DNA of 64,000 nt. Origin: Hyphomicrobiales bacterium (GTDB lineage Bacteria; Pseudomonadota; Alphaproteobacteria; Rhizobiales; Xanthobacteraceae). A program made the translations under genes and the position numbers. Positions within the stretch are counted from its first letter, which is position 1. Every line of letters begins with the position of its first letter. Positions 54,693 through 63,804 of the stretch are shown one piece after another. The notes under the pieces were generated by a model. That model saw nothing but the letters and a program-made list of their open reading frames with translations, ran no database searches and was not told the origin of the DNA. Where the stretch lies: contig PNAI01000035.1 in the NCBI GenBank assembly GCA_003169835.1, positions 1-64,000 of the forward strand, in the 5' to 3' direction.

Positions 54693-55196
54693 ATGATGGC
54701 AGCGCCGGAGAAACGGAAGACATGCATCCGACCGGCCATGCTGTCGATGGTTCTCGTGCTGGCAGGCTGCTGGGCAGGGATATTCCAACTTCATGCCGCC
54801 ACGACCGAACGTGTCGTCACCGACTACCACACGGGATTGGCCATCAGCGGTTTTGATCCGGTGGGATATTTCACGAATTCCAAGGCGATGGTGGGCCGGG
54901 CCGATATTGAGACGCGTTATGCAGGGGCAACCTGGCGCTTTATCAACGAGGGCAATCGCGCGGCGTTCATCGACCATCCTGAGGTCTATCTTCCGGTCTT
55001 CGGCGGTTACGATCCGACGGGAGTGGCGCGCGGCGTCGCGGTCGCCGGTCATCCCGAAGTGTGGCTGATTGCGGGCGAGCGGCTCTATTTGTTTCACAAT
55101 GCACAGACCCGGGAAGCATTCCTGGCCGAACCGGAGAGGTTCTTGGAATTGGCCAAGAAGACATGGCCTGTGGTGGAAAGCACACTGGTTCAGTAA
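54693..55196 (+). CDS. YHS domain-containing protein
   Basis: A protein of about 167 residues with a short N-terminal cytoplasmic stretch, a hydrophobic helix (AMLSMVLVLAGCWAGIF) and one YHS-like domain: TGLAISGFDPVGYFT, TRYAGATWRFINEGNRAAFIDHPEVYLPVFGGYDP. YHS domains bind metals, often copper. The Cys in LAGCWAG might suggest a lipoprotein, but the lipobox is not classical. The start is weakly supported (54693 or 54696). It is tail-to-tail with cysQ, with no gap. Confidence 0.75.
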   Translation: MMAAPEKRKTCIRPAMLSMVLVLAGCWAGIFQLHAATTERVVTDYHTGLAISGFDPVGYFTNSKAMVGRADIETRYAGATWRFINEGNRAAFIDHPEVYLPVFGGYDPTGVARGVAVAGHPEVWLIAGERLYLFHNAQTREAFLAEPERFLELAKKTWPVVESTLVQ

Positions 55197-56021
55197 TCAG
55201 CGCGCAATCGCTGCGGTGCGATTGCCCCAGGCGATAAAGGCGGGAATGAGAAATCCGGGCCGTCCGTAAACAAGTGCTCCGCCGTCTGGCATGGTCACCG
55301 CGCCGCCGGCGCAGGCAAGTACGGCGTGGCCGGCTGCTATGTCCCATTCGGATGTTGGCGTTAGGCGCGGATAGATGTCAGCTGCACCTTCGGCAAGCTG
55401 GCAGAATTTCAGCGACGATCCACAACTGATCCGTTCCGAAGGTTTTAGTCGCTCGATATAGGCCTCGGTCGCCGGATCGAGATGCGAGCGACTCACCAGG
55501 GCGACGAGGGCGTGTTCGGGCCGCGCGCGGGTATGGATGGGCGCCCGTTCCCGTGCGGCTTTCGGTTCTGAACCAGGGGCGAGCACGAATCGTTCGGCGC
55601 CGACACCGAGCATCCCCCGCCAGACGATCCCGCGGGCTGGCGCTGCCACCACACCGACAATCGGCTGGCCATCGCTCACGAGCGCAATATTGACCGTGAA
55701 TTCATCGCGGCCGGCGAGCAGTTCGCGTGTCCCATCAAGGGGATCTACCAAGATGAATTGGCGCCCGAGGCTGGCGGGCACGACCGCCGCAGTTGCCTCC
55801 TCCGACACCACCGGCACGCCGGGCAGCAGATGGGCTAACCCCTCGAAGATCACGTCTTGCGAGGCCTCGTCGGCGATGGTGACAGGGGAGTGGTCGGGTT
55901 TGCTGCGTTGCTCCAGTGCGGACGCTGCAATGGCGACTATGGCCGCAGCTGCGCGCGAGGCAATTGCGGTCAGCTCATCGAGCAGCCCGGCGTCGGCTGC
56001 CACTTTAGAGACCTCAGTCAC
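55197..56021 (-). CDS. cysQ: 3'(2'),5'-bisphosphate nucleotidase CysQ (inositol monophosphatase family)
   Basis: A 274-residue lithium-sensitive phosphatase-family enzyme. Metal-binding motifs are visible: SEEAT near 73, VDPLDGTRE near 92 and the C-terminal SEWDIAAGHAVLACAGG. CysQ removes the 3'-phosphate from PAP made during sulfate assimilation; related IMPase members hydrolyse inositol phosphates, so substrate assignment is by family. It shares no promoter with its right-hand neighbour chpT, which is divergent across 138 bases. Confidence 0.88.
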   Translation of the reverse strand: MTEVSKVAADAGLLDELTAIASRAAAAIVAIAASALEQRSKPDHSPVTIADEASQDVIFEGLAHLLPGVPVVSEEATAAVVPASLGRQFILVDPLDGTRELLAGRDEFTVNIALVSDGQPIVGVVAAPARGIVWRGMLGVGAERFVLAPGSEPKAARERAPIHTRARPEHALVALVSRSHLDPATEAYIERLKPSERISCGSSLKFCQLAEGAADIYPRLTPTSEWDIAAGHAVLACAGGAVTMPDGGALVYGRPGFLIPAFIAWGNRTAAIAR

Positions 56022-56159
56022 CCGATCCTCGCATTCTGTGCCTTGACCTCCAGCGGCTGCGGTGTATCACACCGCTGTCTCACGCTCGACGCCCGAATCG
56101 CCTGAGCCGTCCAAGTGCTGTCAATGTGCCGTTCACCGCAAGCCTGGGGAGACTAATCC

Positions 56160-56801
56160 ATGTCCGGTCCAATCGTTCTCGAGCCCCTCGATCTTGCCGC
56201 GCTGCTTTGCTCGCGGGTTTGTCATGATCTCATCAGCCCGGTCGGCGCGATCATGAATGGTCTTGAGGTCATGGAGGACGATAACGACGAGGAGACTAAG
56301 ACTTTCGCGCTCGATCTCATCAAGAAAAGCGCGCGGACGGCCTCGGCAAAGCTGCAATTCTGCCGAATCGCTTTCGGTGCTGCGGGCTCGGCCGGCGCGC
56401 AAATCGATACCGGAGATGCCGAAAAGGTCGCGCGCGGCATGCTCGAGGACGACAAGACCAAGATCGCATGGAACCTGCCGCGCGTCTTGCTGCCGAAGAA
56501 CCGTGTCAAACTCCTCCTCAACATGCTTCTGATGGCAGGCCATGCGATTCCGCGTGGCGGGCTGGTGACCATCGATCCGGTGGGCGAGGGCGAGAGCATG
56601 AGCTTCCGGATGACGTGCAGTGGCCTCAATGCGCGCGTGCCACAGGCCGTTCCGGGCCTGCTCACAGGCGAGCCCGCCAATGGCCATGCGGTGGATGCCC
56701 ACGCGATCCAACCGTTCTATGCGGGAATGCTTGCCCGGAATTGCGGGCTTGCCGTTGGTTTCGCGATTGAGGGCGAAGCCGTCGTGGTGACCGCACAATA
56801 A
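56160..56801 (+). CDS. chpT: Histidine phosphotransferase ChpT
   Basis: A 213-residue homolog of Caulobacter ChpT. The phosphorylated His is His22 in VCHDLISPVGAIMNGLEVM, which resembles a histidine-kinase dimerisation helix; the C-terminal half is a degenerate ATPase fold that does not bind ATP. ChpT takes phosphate from CckA and passes it to CtrA and CpdR. GGGGAG precedes the ATG. It lies upstream of cheA and about 6.6 kb from ctrA. Confidence 0.88.
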   Translation: MSGPIVLEPLDLAALLCSRVCHDLISPVGAIMNGLEVMEDDNDEETKTFALDLIKKSARTASAKLQFCRIAFGAAGSAGAQIDTGDAEKVARGMLEDDKTKIAWNLPRVLLPKNRVKLLLNMLLMAGHAIPRGGLVTIDPVGEGESMSFRMTCSGLNARVPQAVPGLLTGEPANGHAVDAHAIQPFYAGMLARNCGLAVGFAIEGEAVVVTAQ

Positions 56802-56824
56802 GTGGCAAACGGGTCGCGAAGTTC

Positions 56825-56840
56825 CTAACAAGCGGTTAAC
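56825..56840. promoter_or_regulatory. CtrA-like box upstream of cheA
   Basis: CTAACAAGCGGTTAAC fits TTAA-N7-TTAA with one mismatch (CTAA-CAAGCGG-TTAA). It lies 115-130 bases before the cheA ATG in a 153-base gap after chpT. CtrA control of the chemotaxis operon is plausible because ctrA is at the other end of the cluster. Confidence 0.5.
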
Positions 56841-56954
56841 GGCGCGCGCTTCTTATTGGAAGTGCAACTAAAATTAAACGCTTCCCCAACACACTAGCGG
56901 TGCCCAATAGCCGCCGGCCATGTGGCCCGCGGCTATCGGCGAAGGCCGTTAGCC

Positions 56955-59603
56955 ATGGACGATCTGCTGCAAGAATTTCTCACTGAAACAAATGAAAGTC
57001 TCGACGTCGTCGATGTCGAGCTGGTGCGGTTCGAGCAGGAACCGAACAACGCGAAAATCCTCGATAACATTTTTCGCCTCGTGCACACGATCAAGGGGAC
57101 CTGCGGTTTCCTTGGGCTGCCGCGACTGGCGGCGTTGGCGCATGCCGCTGAAACCCTGATGGGCAAGTTCCGCGATGGCATGCCCGTGACCGAGGAAGCG
57201 GTCACCATGGTGCTGTCCACGATCGACCGGGTGAAGGAAATTCTCCGCGAGCTAGAATGGCACGAGCGCGAGCCGGAAGGTAACGATAACGATTTGATTG
57301 CTTCGCTAGAACGCATGTCGGTTGACAGCGCGAAGGCTCGTTCCGTCGCAACGCCCGCAACCAAATCTACGGGCACGCTGGTCGATCAGGTGTTGGAGCG
57401 GCCGCTGCGCCCCGGCGAAGTGTCGCTCGACGAACTTGAGCGCGCCTTCCGCTCAACGCCCGGACCGGCCCCGATAAATCCCGCCGCCGTCACGAAAGTT
57501 GCGCGCGAGAAGACCGTCATCGAAAAGGATGATGACAAGGCTGATAGCAAGGTCGCGAGCCATTCAATTCGCGTCAACATCGATACGCTTGAAAATCTGA
57601 TGACCATGGTGTCGGAGCTGGTGCTCACTCGCAACCAGCTGCTCGACATTGTGCGCCGACAGGAGGAGTCCGATTTCAAGGTGCCGCTGCAGCGGCTCTC
57701 CAGCGTCACCGCCGAACTGCAGGAAGGCGTGATGAAGACGCGTATGCAGCCGATCGGCAACGCGTGGCAAAAGCTTCCCCGCATCGTGCGCGATCTGGCC
57801 ACTGAACTCGGCAAGGATATCGAGCTCGAAATGCACGGCGCCGATACCGAGCTCGATCGTCAGGTGTTGGAGCGGATCAAAGATCCGCTGGCCCACATGG
57901 TGCGTAATTCCGCCGATCACGGTTTGGAATCACCGGCCGACCGAATCTCCGCCGGCAAGCAAACGAAGGGAACGATCCGGCTCACCGCCTATCACGAGGG
58001 TGGGCACATCGTCATTGGGATTGCCGACGATGGCCGTGGGCTCAATACCGAGCGGATCAAGGCGAAGGCGATCGCTGCGGGATTGGCCTCTGAAGCCGAG
58101 ATTGAAAAAATGTCGGAGGCGAGAATCCATGAATTCATCTTTGCACCGGGCTTTTCTACCGCTGACAAGATTACGAGCGTGTCGGGCCGCGGTGTCGGTA
58201 TGGACGTGGTGCGGACCAATATCGACCAGATCGGCGGCAGCATCGACGTCAAGTCGGTTATTGGCGAGGGCTCTAACTTCACTATAAAAATTCCGCTCAC
58301 GCTTGCCATCATCTCGGCGCTCATCGTGCAAGTCGGCAATCAGCGCTTCGCTATCCCACAGCTCGCGGTCGAGGAGCTTGTGCGCGTGCATGCCAAATCC
58401 GAATACCGCATCGAACGAATCAAGGACGCCGCTGTGCTGCGGCTGCGCAACAAACTTCTCCCGCTCGTCAATCTTAAGACCTTACTTAAAATGGAAGATG
58501 GGCAGCCCGTGCCCGAGAAGGGCTTTATCGTCGTTGCCCGGGTCGGTGCGCAGACATTCGGAATTATCGTCGACAGCGTGTTCCACACCGAGGAAATTGT
58601 AGTCAAGCCGATGGCCACCAAGCTCCGCCATATCGGGATGTTTTCCGGCAATACCATCCTGGGCGACGGCTCCGTGATCATGATCATCGATCCCAACGGC
58701 GCCGCGCAGGCGATCGGCGCCGCGGTGATAGCGAGCGAGATTGCGCGCTGGGGCGATGAATCGACTGGCGAGGACCAAGAAGAGTCGAGCAACATGACTT
58801 CGTTGCTCTTGTTCCGTGCGGGCTCGCCGGAGCTCAAGGCCGTGCCGTTGTCGCTCGTCACCAGACTCGAAGAGATCGATTGTCGCAGGATCGAGCTCTC
58901 AAATGGACGCCAGATGGTGCAGTACCGCGGTCAGCTCATGCCGCTGGTCAGCATTAGCGATGAGGTCCGCATCAAGAGCAAAGACGCGACGCAGCCGCTG
59001 CTCGTGTTCTCCGATTCGATTCATTCCATGGGACTGGTCGTCGATGAGATCGTCGATATTGTGGAAGATCGGCTCAACATCGAAGTTTCGAGCGAGCGCC
59101 CCGGCGTGATCGGCTCGGCGGTGATCAAAGGCCAGGCGACCGAAATCATCGATATTGGGTATTTTCTGCCGCTTGCCTTTGAAGATTGGTTCCGTCGCAA
59201 AGAGCACCAGCTTGAGCGCTCGACGCGCACGCTGCTGTTCGTCGATGACTCGGCGTTTTTCCGCAACATGCTCACGCCGGTGCTTAAGGCGGCTGGATAC
59301 GAAGTCACTCCCGTGGCGGGCGCGCGTGAGGCGATGTCGCTGCTCAAGAGCGGCAGGCGTTTCGATGTGCTCGTCACCGATCTCGACATGCCTGGGATGG
59401 ATGGGTTCGCACTCGCCGAAGAGGTGCGCAAGGAGGCGCGCCTGGCCGACATGCCAATCATTGCGCTGTCCGCGTACGGTTCGCCGGAGTCGATCGAGCG
59501 CGGCCGCAAAGTCGGCTTCCATGATTTTGTCGCAAAGTTTGACCGCCAGAGCCTGATCGCGGCGCTCAAAGAGCAAGTCGCCGACCTCAACCAGGCAGCG
59601 TGA
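56955..59603 (+). CDS. cheA: Chemotaxis histidine kinase CheA with C-terminal receiver
   Basis: An 882-residue hybrid CheA. The order is HPt (phosphorylated His44 in RLVHTIKGTCGFLG), a linker, the dimerisation domain (about 200-270, ENLMTMVSELVLTRNQLLD), the ATPase (HMVRNSADHGLESP as N-box, GIADDGRGLN, GRGVGMDVVR), a CheW-like P5 domain, a second CheW-like segment (SSNMTSLLLFRAGSPELKAV), and a receiver at about 765-882 (LLFVDDSAFFRNML, phospho-Asp in VLVTDLDMPGMDGF). A fused receiver may act as phosphate sink. The ATG at 56955 gives the normal HPt start. Confidence 0.93.
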   Translation: MDDLLQEFLTETNESLDVVDVELVRFEQEPNNAKILDNIFRLVHTIKGTCGFLGLPRLAALAHAAETLMGKFRDGMPVTEEAVTMVLSTIDRVKEILRELEWHEREPEGNDNDLIASLERMSVDSAKARSVATPATKSTGTLVDQVLERPLRPGEVSLDELERAFRSTPGPAPINPAAVTKVAREKTVIEKDDDKADSKVASHSIRVNIDTLENLMTMVSELVLTRNQLLDIVRRQEESDFKVPLQRLSSVTAELQEGVMKTRMQPIGNAWQKLPRIVRDLATELGKDIELEMHGADTELDRQVLERIKDPLAHMVRNSADHGLESPADRISAGKQTKGTIRLTAYHEGGHIVIGIADDGRGLNTERIKAKAIAAGLASEAEIEKMSEARIHEFIFAPGFSTADKITSVSGRGVGMDVVRTNIDQIGGSIDVKSVIGEGSNFTIKIPLTLAIISALIVQVGNQRFAIPQLAVEELVRVHAKSEYRIERIKDAAVLRLRNKLLPLVNLKTLLKMEDGQPVPEKGFIVVARVGAQTFGIIVDSVFHTEEIVVKPMATKLRHIGMFSGNTILGDGSVIMIIDPNGAAQAIGAAVIASEIARWGDESTGEDQEESSNMTSLLLFRAGSPELKAVPLSLVTRLEEIDCRRIELSNGRQMVQYRGQLMPLVSISDEVRIKSKDATQPLLVFSDSIHSMGLVVDEIVDIVEDRLNIEVSSERPGVIGSAVIKGQATEIIDIGYFLPLAFEDWFRRKEHQLERSTRTLLFVDDSAFFRNMLTPVLKAAGYEVTPVAGAREAMSLLKSGRRFDVLVTDLDMPGMDGFALAEEVRKEARLADMPIIALSAYGSPESIERGRKVGFHDFVAKFDRQSLIAALKEQVADLNQAA

Positions 59604-59610
59604 GAGAGTC

Positions 59611-60081
59611 ATGGCCACGATAAAAGACAACGCCGATTCGAAGCTTATCGAATACGTCACCGTGACGCTGGACGAGCAGCTTTTCGGCCTGCCGATTTCG
59701 CGCGTGCAGGATGTGTTCGTACCGGATCGTTTGACGTGTGTGCCGCTCTCGCAGCCCGAGATCGCCGGCGTGCTCAATCTGCGCGGGCGGATTGTCACCG
59801 CCATCGATATGCGTTGCCGGCTCGGGTTGCCGGCGCGCGAGGGCAAGAATCCGGTCATCGCGGTCGGCATAGAGCTAAAGGGCGAATCCTATGGCCTTTT
59901 GGTGGATGCGGTCGGCGAGGTGATGAAGCTCGCGAAAGATGGCTGCGAGGCCAAACCGGCCAATCTTGATGCTCGTCTTGCCGCAGTGGCGGCCGGCGTC
60001 TATCGCCTCGACGGGCAGTTGCTGGTCGTGCTCGACATCGATCGCGTGTTTGACATGTCTTCTGGTGCCATTGCCGCTTAA
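59611..60081 (+). CDS. cheW: Chemotaxis coupling protein CheW
   Basis: A 156-residue SH3-like coupling protein: VTLDEQLFGLPISRVQDVF, GVLNLRGRIVTAIDMRCRLGLP and YGLLVDAVGEVMKL. CheW links receptors to CheA. It starts seven bases after cheA, in the same operon. Confidence 0.93.
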   Translation: MATIKDNADSKLIEYVTVTLDEQLFGLPISRVQDVFVPDRLTCVPLSQPEIAGVLNLRGRIVTAIDMRCRLGLPAREGKNPVIAVGIELKGESYGLLVDAVGEVMKLAKDGCEAKPANLDARLAAVAAGVYRLDGQLLVVLDIDRVFDMSSGAIAA

Positions 60082-60147
60082 GACGCACGACGAAGAAAAG
60101 ATTTATGCGGGCAGGATTGCTCCGCGGGTGAAGGAAGTGAGGCTGTG

Positions 60148-60513
60148 ATGAAAACATGTTTGGTCGTTGATGACTCGAGCGTCATCCGCAAGGTCGCCCG
60201 TCGTATTCTCGAAGGGCTGAATTTCCAGATCGTCGAGGCCGAGGACGGCGAACAGGCGCTCGGTGTGTGCCAACAGGCGCTGCCTGATGGTGTGCTGCTC
60301 GATTGGAACATGCCAAAAATGGACGGCTATGAATTTCTCAAGGCGCTGCGCCGTATGCCGGGTGGTGATCGTCCGAAGGTAGTTTTCTGCACCACTGAAA
60401 ATGATGTCGCCCATATCGCGCGCGCGCTGCATGCAGGAGCCAACGAGTACATCATGAAGCCGTTCGACAAAGAAATCGTCGAGGCAAAGTTTCAAGAGGT
60501 CGGGCTGATCTGA
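60148..60513 (+). CDS. cheY: Chemotaxis response regulator CheY
   Basis: A 121-residue single-domain receiver: CLVVDDSSVIRKVARRILE with the acidic pair Asp8/Asp9, phospho-acceptor Asp52 in GVLLDWNMPKMDGYEFLK, a Thr in FCTTEN and the Lys in YIMKPFD. CheY-P binds the flagellar motor switch or, for extra copies, competes for phosphate. ATG at 60148; a GTG one codon earlier is possible. Confidence 0.92.
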   Translation: MKTCLVVDDSSVIRKVARRILEGLNFQIVEAEDGEQALGVCQQALPDGVLLDWNMPKMDGYEFLKALRRMPGGDRPKVVFCTTENDVAHIARALHAGANEYIMKPFDKEIVEAKFQEVGLI

Positions 60514-60570
60514 CCGAAACGACCGGTCTTTCGTATGCATTCGTAGAACCAACCCGAGTAGCGCGTGACG

Positions 60571-61761
60571 ATGAGTGTAACCGCACCTGTTATATCTGAA
60601 GCTTCCGTTGCGGCGCTGGCACCAATCCGCGTCATGGTGGTGGACGATGCCGTCATCGTGCGCAGTTTGATCACGCGTTGGGTGGCGGAAGCGCCTGATC
60701 TTGAAATTGTTGCTGCTGTGCGCAATGGCCGCGAGGCCGTCAATGCAATGGAGAAGTTCAATCCTGATGTCGTCGTGCTCGACATCGATATGCCTGAACT
60801 CGACGGCATTTCAACCTTGCCTCTGCTGCTTGAGAAGAAGCGCAATCTTGTCGTCATCATGGCCTCGACTCTCACCCGTCACAACGCGGAAATCACCCTA
60901 AGGGCGCTCTCGCTCGGTGCCGCCGATTATATCCCCAAGCCTGAAACCGAAGGCGGAATCATGACGACAGCGAGCTTCCAGCGCGAGTTGCTTGAGAAGA
61001 TCCGCGGATTGGGCGGTCGGCAGTCGCGCGACGTGCTACCGCAGGCGCATGCGCCGGATCTCGCGCCAACATCCCCTGTCAATGCTGCCGACGGAGCGCC
61101 TAAGCTCGGCAAGATGCGAAACGCGGTCAACGGCAGCGAGCATGCCGCCGCAACGCTCCGTCCATTCTCGCACGCGACCCCGCGTGTGCTGCTGATAGGT
61201 GCTTCGACCGGCGGGCCGCAGGCGCTGCTGGAAGTTTTGCCCAAGCTGCGGCCGGTTACCGAAAGCGCACCGGTGTTGATCACGCAACACATGCCGCCGA
61301 CGTTCACCATCATACTCGCAGAGCATCTTGCGCGGGCGTGCGGGCGGCCGGTGCATGAGGCGGTCAACGGCGAACCGGTTCTGACCGGCGCGATCTATCT
61401 TGCGCCTGGCGGACGGCACATGCGGGTTGCGCGCCGGGCCGGTGCAGCGGTGATCGTGCTCGACGACGGGCCGCCAATCAATTTCTGCAAACCGGCGGTC
61501 GATCCGATGTTCTCGTCGGCTGCCGAGGTCTGGGGCGCTTGGAGCCTGGCGCTGGTGATGACCGGCATGGGCAGCGACGGCACTCGCGGTGCGGCCGACG
61601 TCGTGGCTGCCGGCGGCAACGTGATTGCGCAGGACGAGGCGACGAGCGTGATCTGGGGTATGCCCGGTTCGGTCTTCGAAGCCGGTTTGTGCTCGGCGGT
61701 TTTGCCGCTCGACCAGCTTGCACTAGCGACAGTGCGGCTGTTTCAAGGGGGCCAGCCATGA
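60571..61761 (+). CDS. cheB: Protein-glutamate methylesterase CheB
   Basis: A 396-residue protein with an N-terminal receiver ([15 protein letters not shown], phospho-Asp in [14 protein letters not shown]), a linker of about 60 residues rich in Ala/Pro/Asn, and a methylesterase domain with the Ser-His-Asp triad in [24 protein letters not shown] and [12 protein letters not shown]. It demethylates chemoreceptors after phosphorylation by CheA. The ATG at 60571 is preceded by GTGACG, where a GTG start at 60565 is possible. The end overlaps cheR (ATGA). Confidence 0.92.
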   Translation: MSVTAPVISEASVAALAPIRVMVVDDAVIVRSLITRWVAEAPDLEIVAAVRNGREAVNAMEKFNPDVVVLDIDMPELDGISTLPLLLEKKRNLVVIMASTLTRHNAEITLRALSLGAADYIPKPETEGGIMTTASFQRELLEKIRGLGGRQSRDVLPQAHAPDLAPTSPVNAADGAPKLGKMRNAVNGSEHAAATLRPFSHATPRVLLIGASTGGPQALLEVLPKLRPVTESAPVLITQHMPPTFTIILAEHLARACGRPVHEAVNGEPVLTGAIYLAPGGRHMRVARRAGAAVIVLDDGPPINFCKPAVDPMFSSAAEVWGAWSLALVMTGMGSDGTRGAADVVAAGGNVIAQDEATSVIWGMPGSVFEAGLCSAVLPLDQLALATVRLFQGGQP

Positions 61762-62642
61762 CCGACTACGACTATCTGCGCAATCTTCTCAAGACGCGCT
61801 CCGGTCTCATGCTGGGCGCCGACAAGCATTACCTGGTCGAAAGCCGGCTGTTGCCAGTCGTGCGCAAGGCCGGCCTCAACGACCTCGCGGGGCTGGTGCT
61901 GAAACTCAAGAGCACGAATGCCGAGTCTCTTATCGTCGAAGTCGTCGAGGCGATGACGACCAATGAGACGTTTTTCTTTCGCGACAGGATTCCGTTCGAT
62001 CATTTCCGCGAAACAATCATGCCTGCGCTGATTGCCGCGCGCGCGCGCGAGCGCGAGCGGCGCATCCGAATCTGGTGCGCGGCAGCTTCCACAGGCCAGG
62101 AGCCCTATACGCTTGCCATTTGCCTCAAGGAGATGGGCAGGATGCTTGCGGGCTGGCACGTCGAGATCGTTGCCACCGATATCTCGATGGAGGCTTTGGA
62201 GAAAGCGAAGAGCGGCATCTACAGCCAGTTCGAGGTGCAGCGCGGCCTGCCGATCATGATGTTGGTCAAATATTTCACCCAGGTCGGTGAATTGTGGCAA
62301 CTCACGCCGGAACTGCGGGGCATGGTGCAGTTCAAGCCGTTCAATCTGTTGAGCGACCTTGCGCGGCTGGGGACATTCGACGTGGTGTTCTGCCGCAATG
62401 TGCTGATCTATTTCGATCAGCAAACCAAGACGGACGTTCTCGATCGCATGGCGCGGGTGATCGCGCCGGATGGGTTCCTCGCGCTCGGCGCGGCGGAAAC
62501 CGTGGTGGGACTGACCGAGTCGTTCAAGCCATTCACGGACAAGCGCGGGATCTATGTGCCGAATCCGAAGGGGGGCAAGACCAGCGGCAATGTGATCAAT
62601 CTTGCCACGACACGCGCGGTCATGGCGGCCAGCGGGCGCTGA
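61758..62642 (+). CDS. cheR: Chemotaxis methyltransferase CheR
   Basis: A 294-residue SAM-dependent methyltransferase: helical N-domain ([26 protein letters not shown]), [16 protein letters not shown], the SAM site [35 protein letters not shown] and [14 protein letters not shown]. It methylates receptor glutamates, opposing CheB. Co-translated with cheB. It is the last gene before the bidirectional terminator. Confidence 0.93.
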   Translation: MTDYDYLRNLLKTRSGLMLGADKHYLVESRLLPVVRKAGLNDLAGLVLKLKSTNAESLIVEVVEAMTTNETFFFRDRIPFDHFRETIMPALIAARARERERRIRIWCAAASTGQEPYTLAICLKEMGRMLAGWHVEIVATDISMEALEKAKSGIYSQFEVQRGLPIMMLVKYFTQVGELWQLTPELRGMVQFKPFNLLSDLARLGTFDVVFCRNVLIYFDQQTKTDVLDRMARVIAPDGFLALGAAETVVGLTESFKPFTDKRGIYVPNPKGGKTSGNVINLATTRAVMAASGR

Positions 62643-62683
62643 TCTGCGCAGCTTCGCCCCGCGGAGACACGGCTACAGATAAC

Positions 62684-62713
62684 AAAAACCCCGCCTTTCG
62701 GCGGGGTTTTTTT
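62684..62713. terminator. Bidirectional intrinsic terminator between cheR and ctrA
   Basis: AAAAACCCCGCC-TTTC-GGCGGGGTTTTTTT forms a strong GC-rich stem with A-run and T-run flanks, so it can terminate the che operon and the convergent ctrA transcript. Confidence 0.92.
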
Positions 62714-62736
62714 AATTCGTCGCTGCGGGTTGGGCG

Positions 62737-63438
62737 TTAAGCGGGAATGCGCTCTTCGTCATTGGCCGGCTCGCGCAGCACGTAGCCGCGGCCCCACACC
62801 GTTTCGATGTAGTTTTTGCCGTTGGAGGCGTTTGCCAGTTTCTTGCGCAGTTTGCAGATGAACACGTCGATGATTTTCAGCTCCGGTTCGTCCATGCCGC
62901 CGTAGAGATGATTGAGAAACATCTCCTTGGTCAGTGTGGTGCCTTTGCGGAGCGAAAGCAGTTCGAGCATCTGGTATTCTTTGCCGGTCAGGTGCACGCG
63001 CGCGCCAGCCACTTCGACGGTCTTCTGGTCGAGATTGACGGTGAGATCGCCGGTATTGATCACCGACTGCGCATGGCCCTTGGAGCGGCGCACAATCGCG
63101 TGGATGCGCGCGACCAGCTCGTCCTTGTGGAATGGTTTGGTCATGTAGTCGTCGGCGCCGAAACCGAGGCCTTTGACCTTGTCCTCGATGCCGGCGAGGC
63201 CGGAGAGGATCAGGATCGGCGTCTTGACCTTGGAGACGCGGAGGGAGCGGAGCACCTCGAAGCCGGACATGTCCGGGAGGTTCAGGTCCAACAGGATAAT
63301 GTCGTAGTCGTAGAGCTTGCCCAGATCGACTCCCTCTTCACCGAGATCCGTCGTGTAGACGTTGAAGCTCTCGGATTTGAGCATGAGTTCGATTGACTGG
63401 GCGGTAGCGCCATCGTCCTCGATCAGCAAGACGCGCAT
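62737..63438 (-). CDS. ctrA: Cell-cycle response regulator CtrA
   Basis: A 233-residue OmpR-type regulator nearly identical in pattern to Caulobacter Ctr[21 protein letters not shown], phospho-acceptor Asp51 in [22 protein letters not shown] and the winged helix with [20 protein letters not shown] and [14 protein letters not shown]. CtrA controls motility, chemotaxis, pili and, in some species, division and replication by binding TTAA-N7-TTAA. Phosphate arrives through CckA and ChpT (56.2 kb). It is divergent from fliI. Confidence 0.96.
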   Translation of the reverse strand: MRVLLIEDDGATAQSIELMLKSESFNVYTTDLGEEGVDLGKLYDYDIILLDLNLPDMSGFEVLRSLRVSKVKTPILILSGLAGIEDKVKGLGFGADDYMTKPFHKDELVARIHAIVRRSKGHAQSVINTGDLTVNLDQKTVEVAGARVHLTGKEYQMLELLSLRKGTTLTKEMFLNHLYGGMDEPELKIIDVFICKLRKKLANASNGKNYIETVWGRGYVLREPANDEERIPA

Positions 63439-63804
63439 GCCAGGCCTCGTTTTCGCCGCTGCGGGCTTAATGTTGCGATGCCGCAGAGGCGGCGGGTTAA
63501 AACGCCATGAGACAAACTGATTCGAAACGTTAACTCGGGATGGTTAACAAAACATGATTCCAGGATGCAAGTATCCCGTAGGCAGTTTTGCCCGAATCGG
63601 CTTAAGATATTGCCGGAGGGTGATTTTTTGGCCACGGCAATGCTCATGTTCCACTTTAAGTATTTTCCACAACCGACTCGCGAGACTCGCCCCTCGTCTT
63701 GACCGGGCGATGCTTGCCTTAATCCCGAGGACGGTGACGCAATGATTAACGATGCGGGTAAATACACCGTTAAGAGCCCGCTCTGATCGTTAGGAACATG
63801 GCCG
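63439..63804. other. Divergent ctrA-fliI promoter region
   Basis: This 366-base gap is AT-richer than its flanks and contains many TTAA sites, including GTTAAC twice near 63530-63550. I find no perfect TTAA-N7-TTAA pair; TAAATACACCGTTAA at 63759-63773 is the closest to fliI. No ORF is supported. Confidence 0.4.
63540..63547 (-). promoter_or_regulatory. CtrA half-site upstream of ctrA
   Basis: ATGGTTAA, read on the minus strand as TTAACCAT, is the half-site described for CtrA at its own promoter in other alphaproteobacteria. It lies about 100 bases before the ctrA start, so autoregulation is plausible. Confidence 0.4.

Noticed and set aside
63629-63643. Sigma-54-like -24/-12 element before fliI
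   Set aside because: GG and GC have the right 10-bp spacing, but three central bases and one of the -12 bases deviate, and it lies about 160 bases from fliI. Too weak to call.
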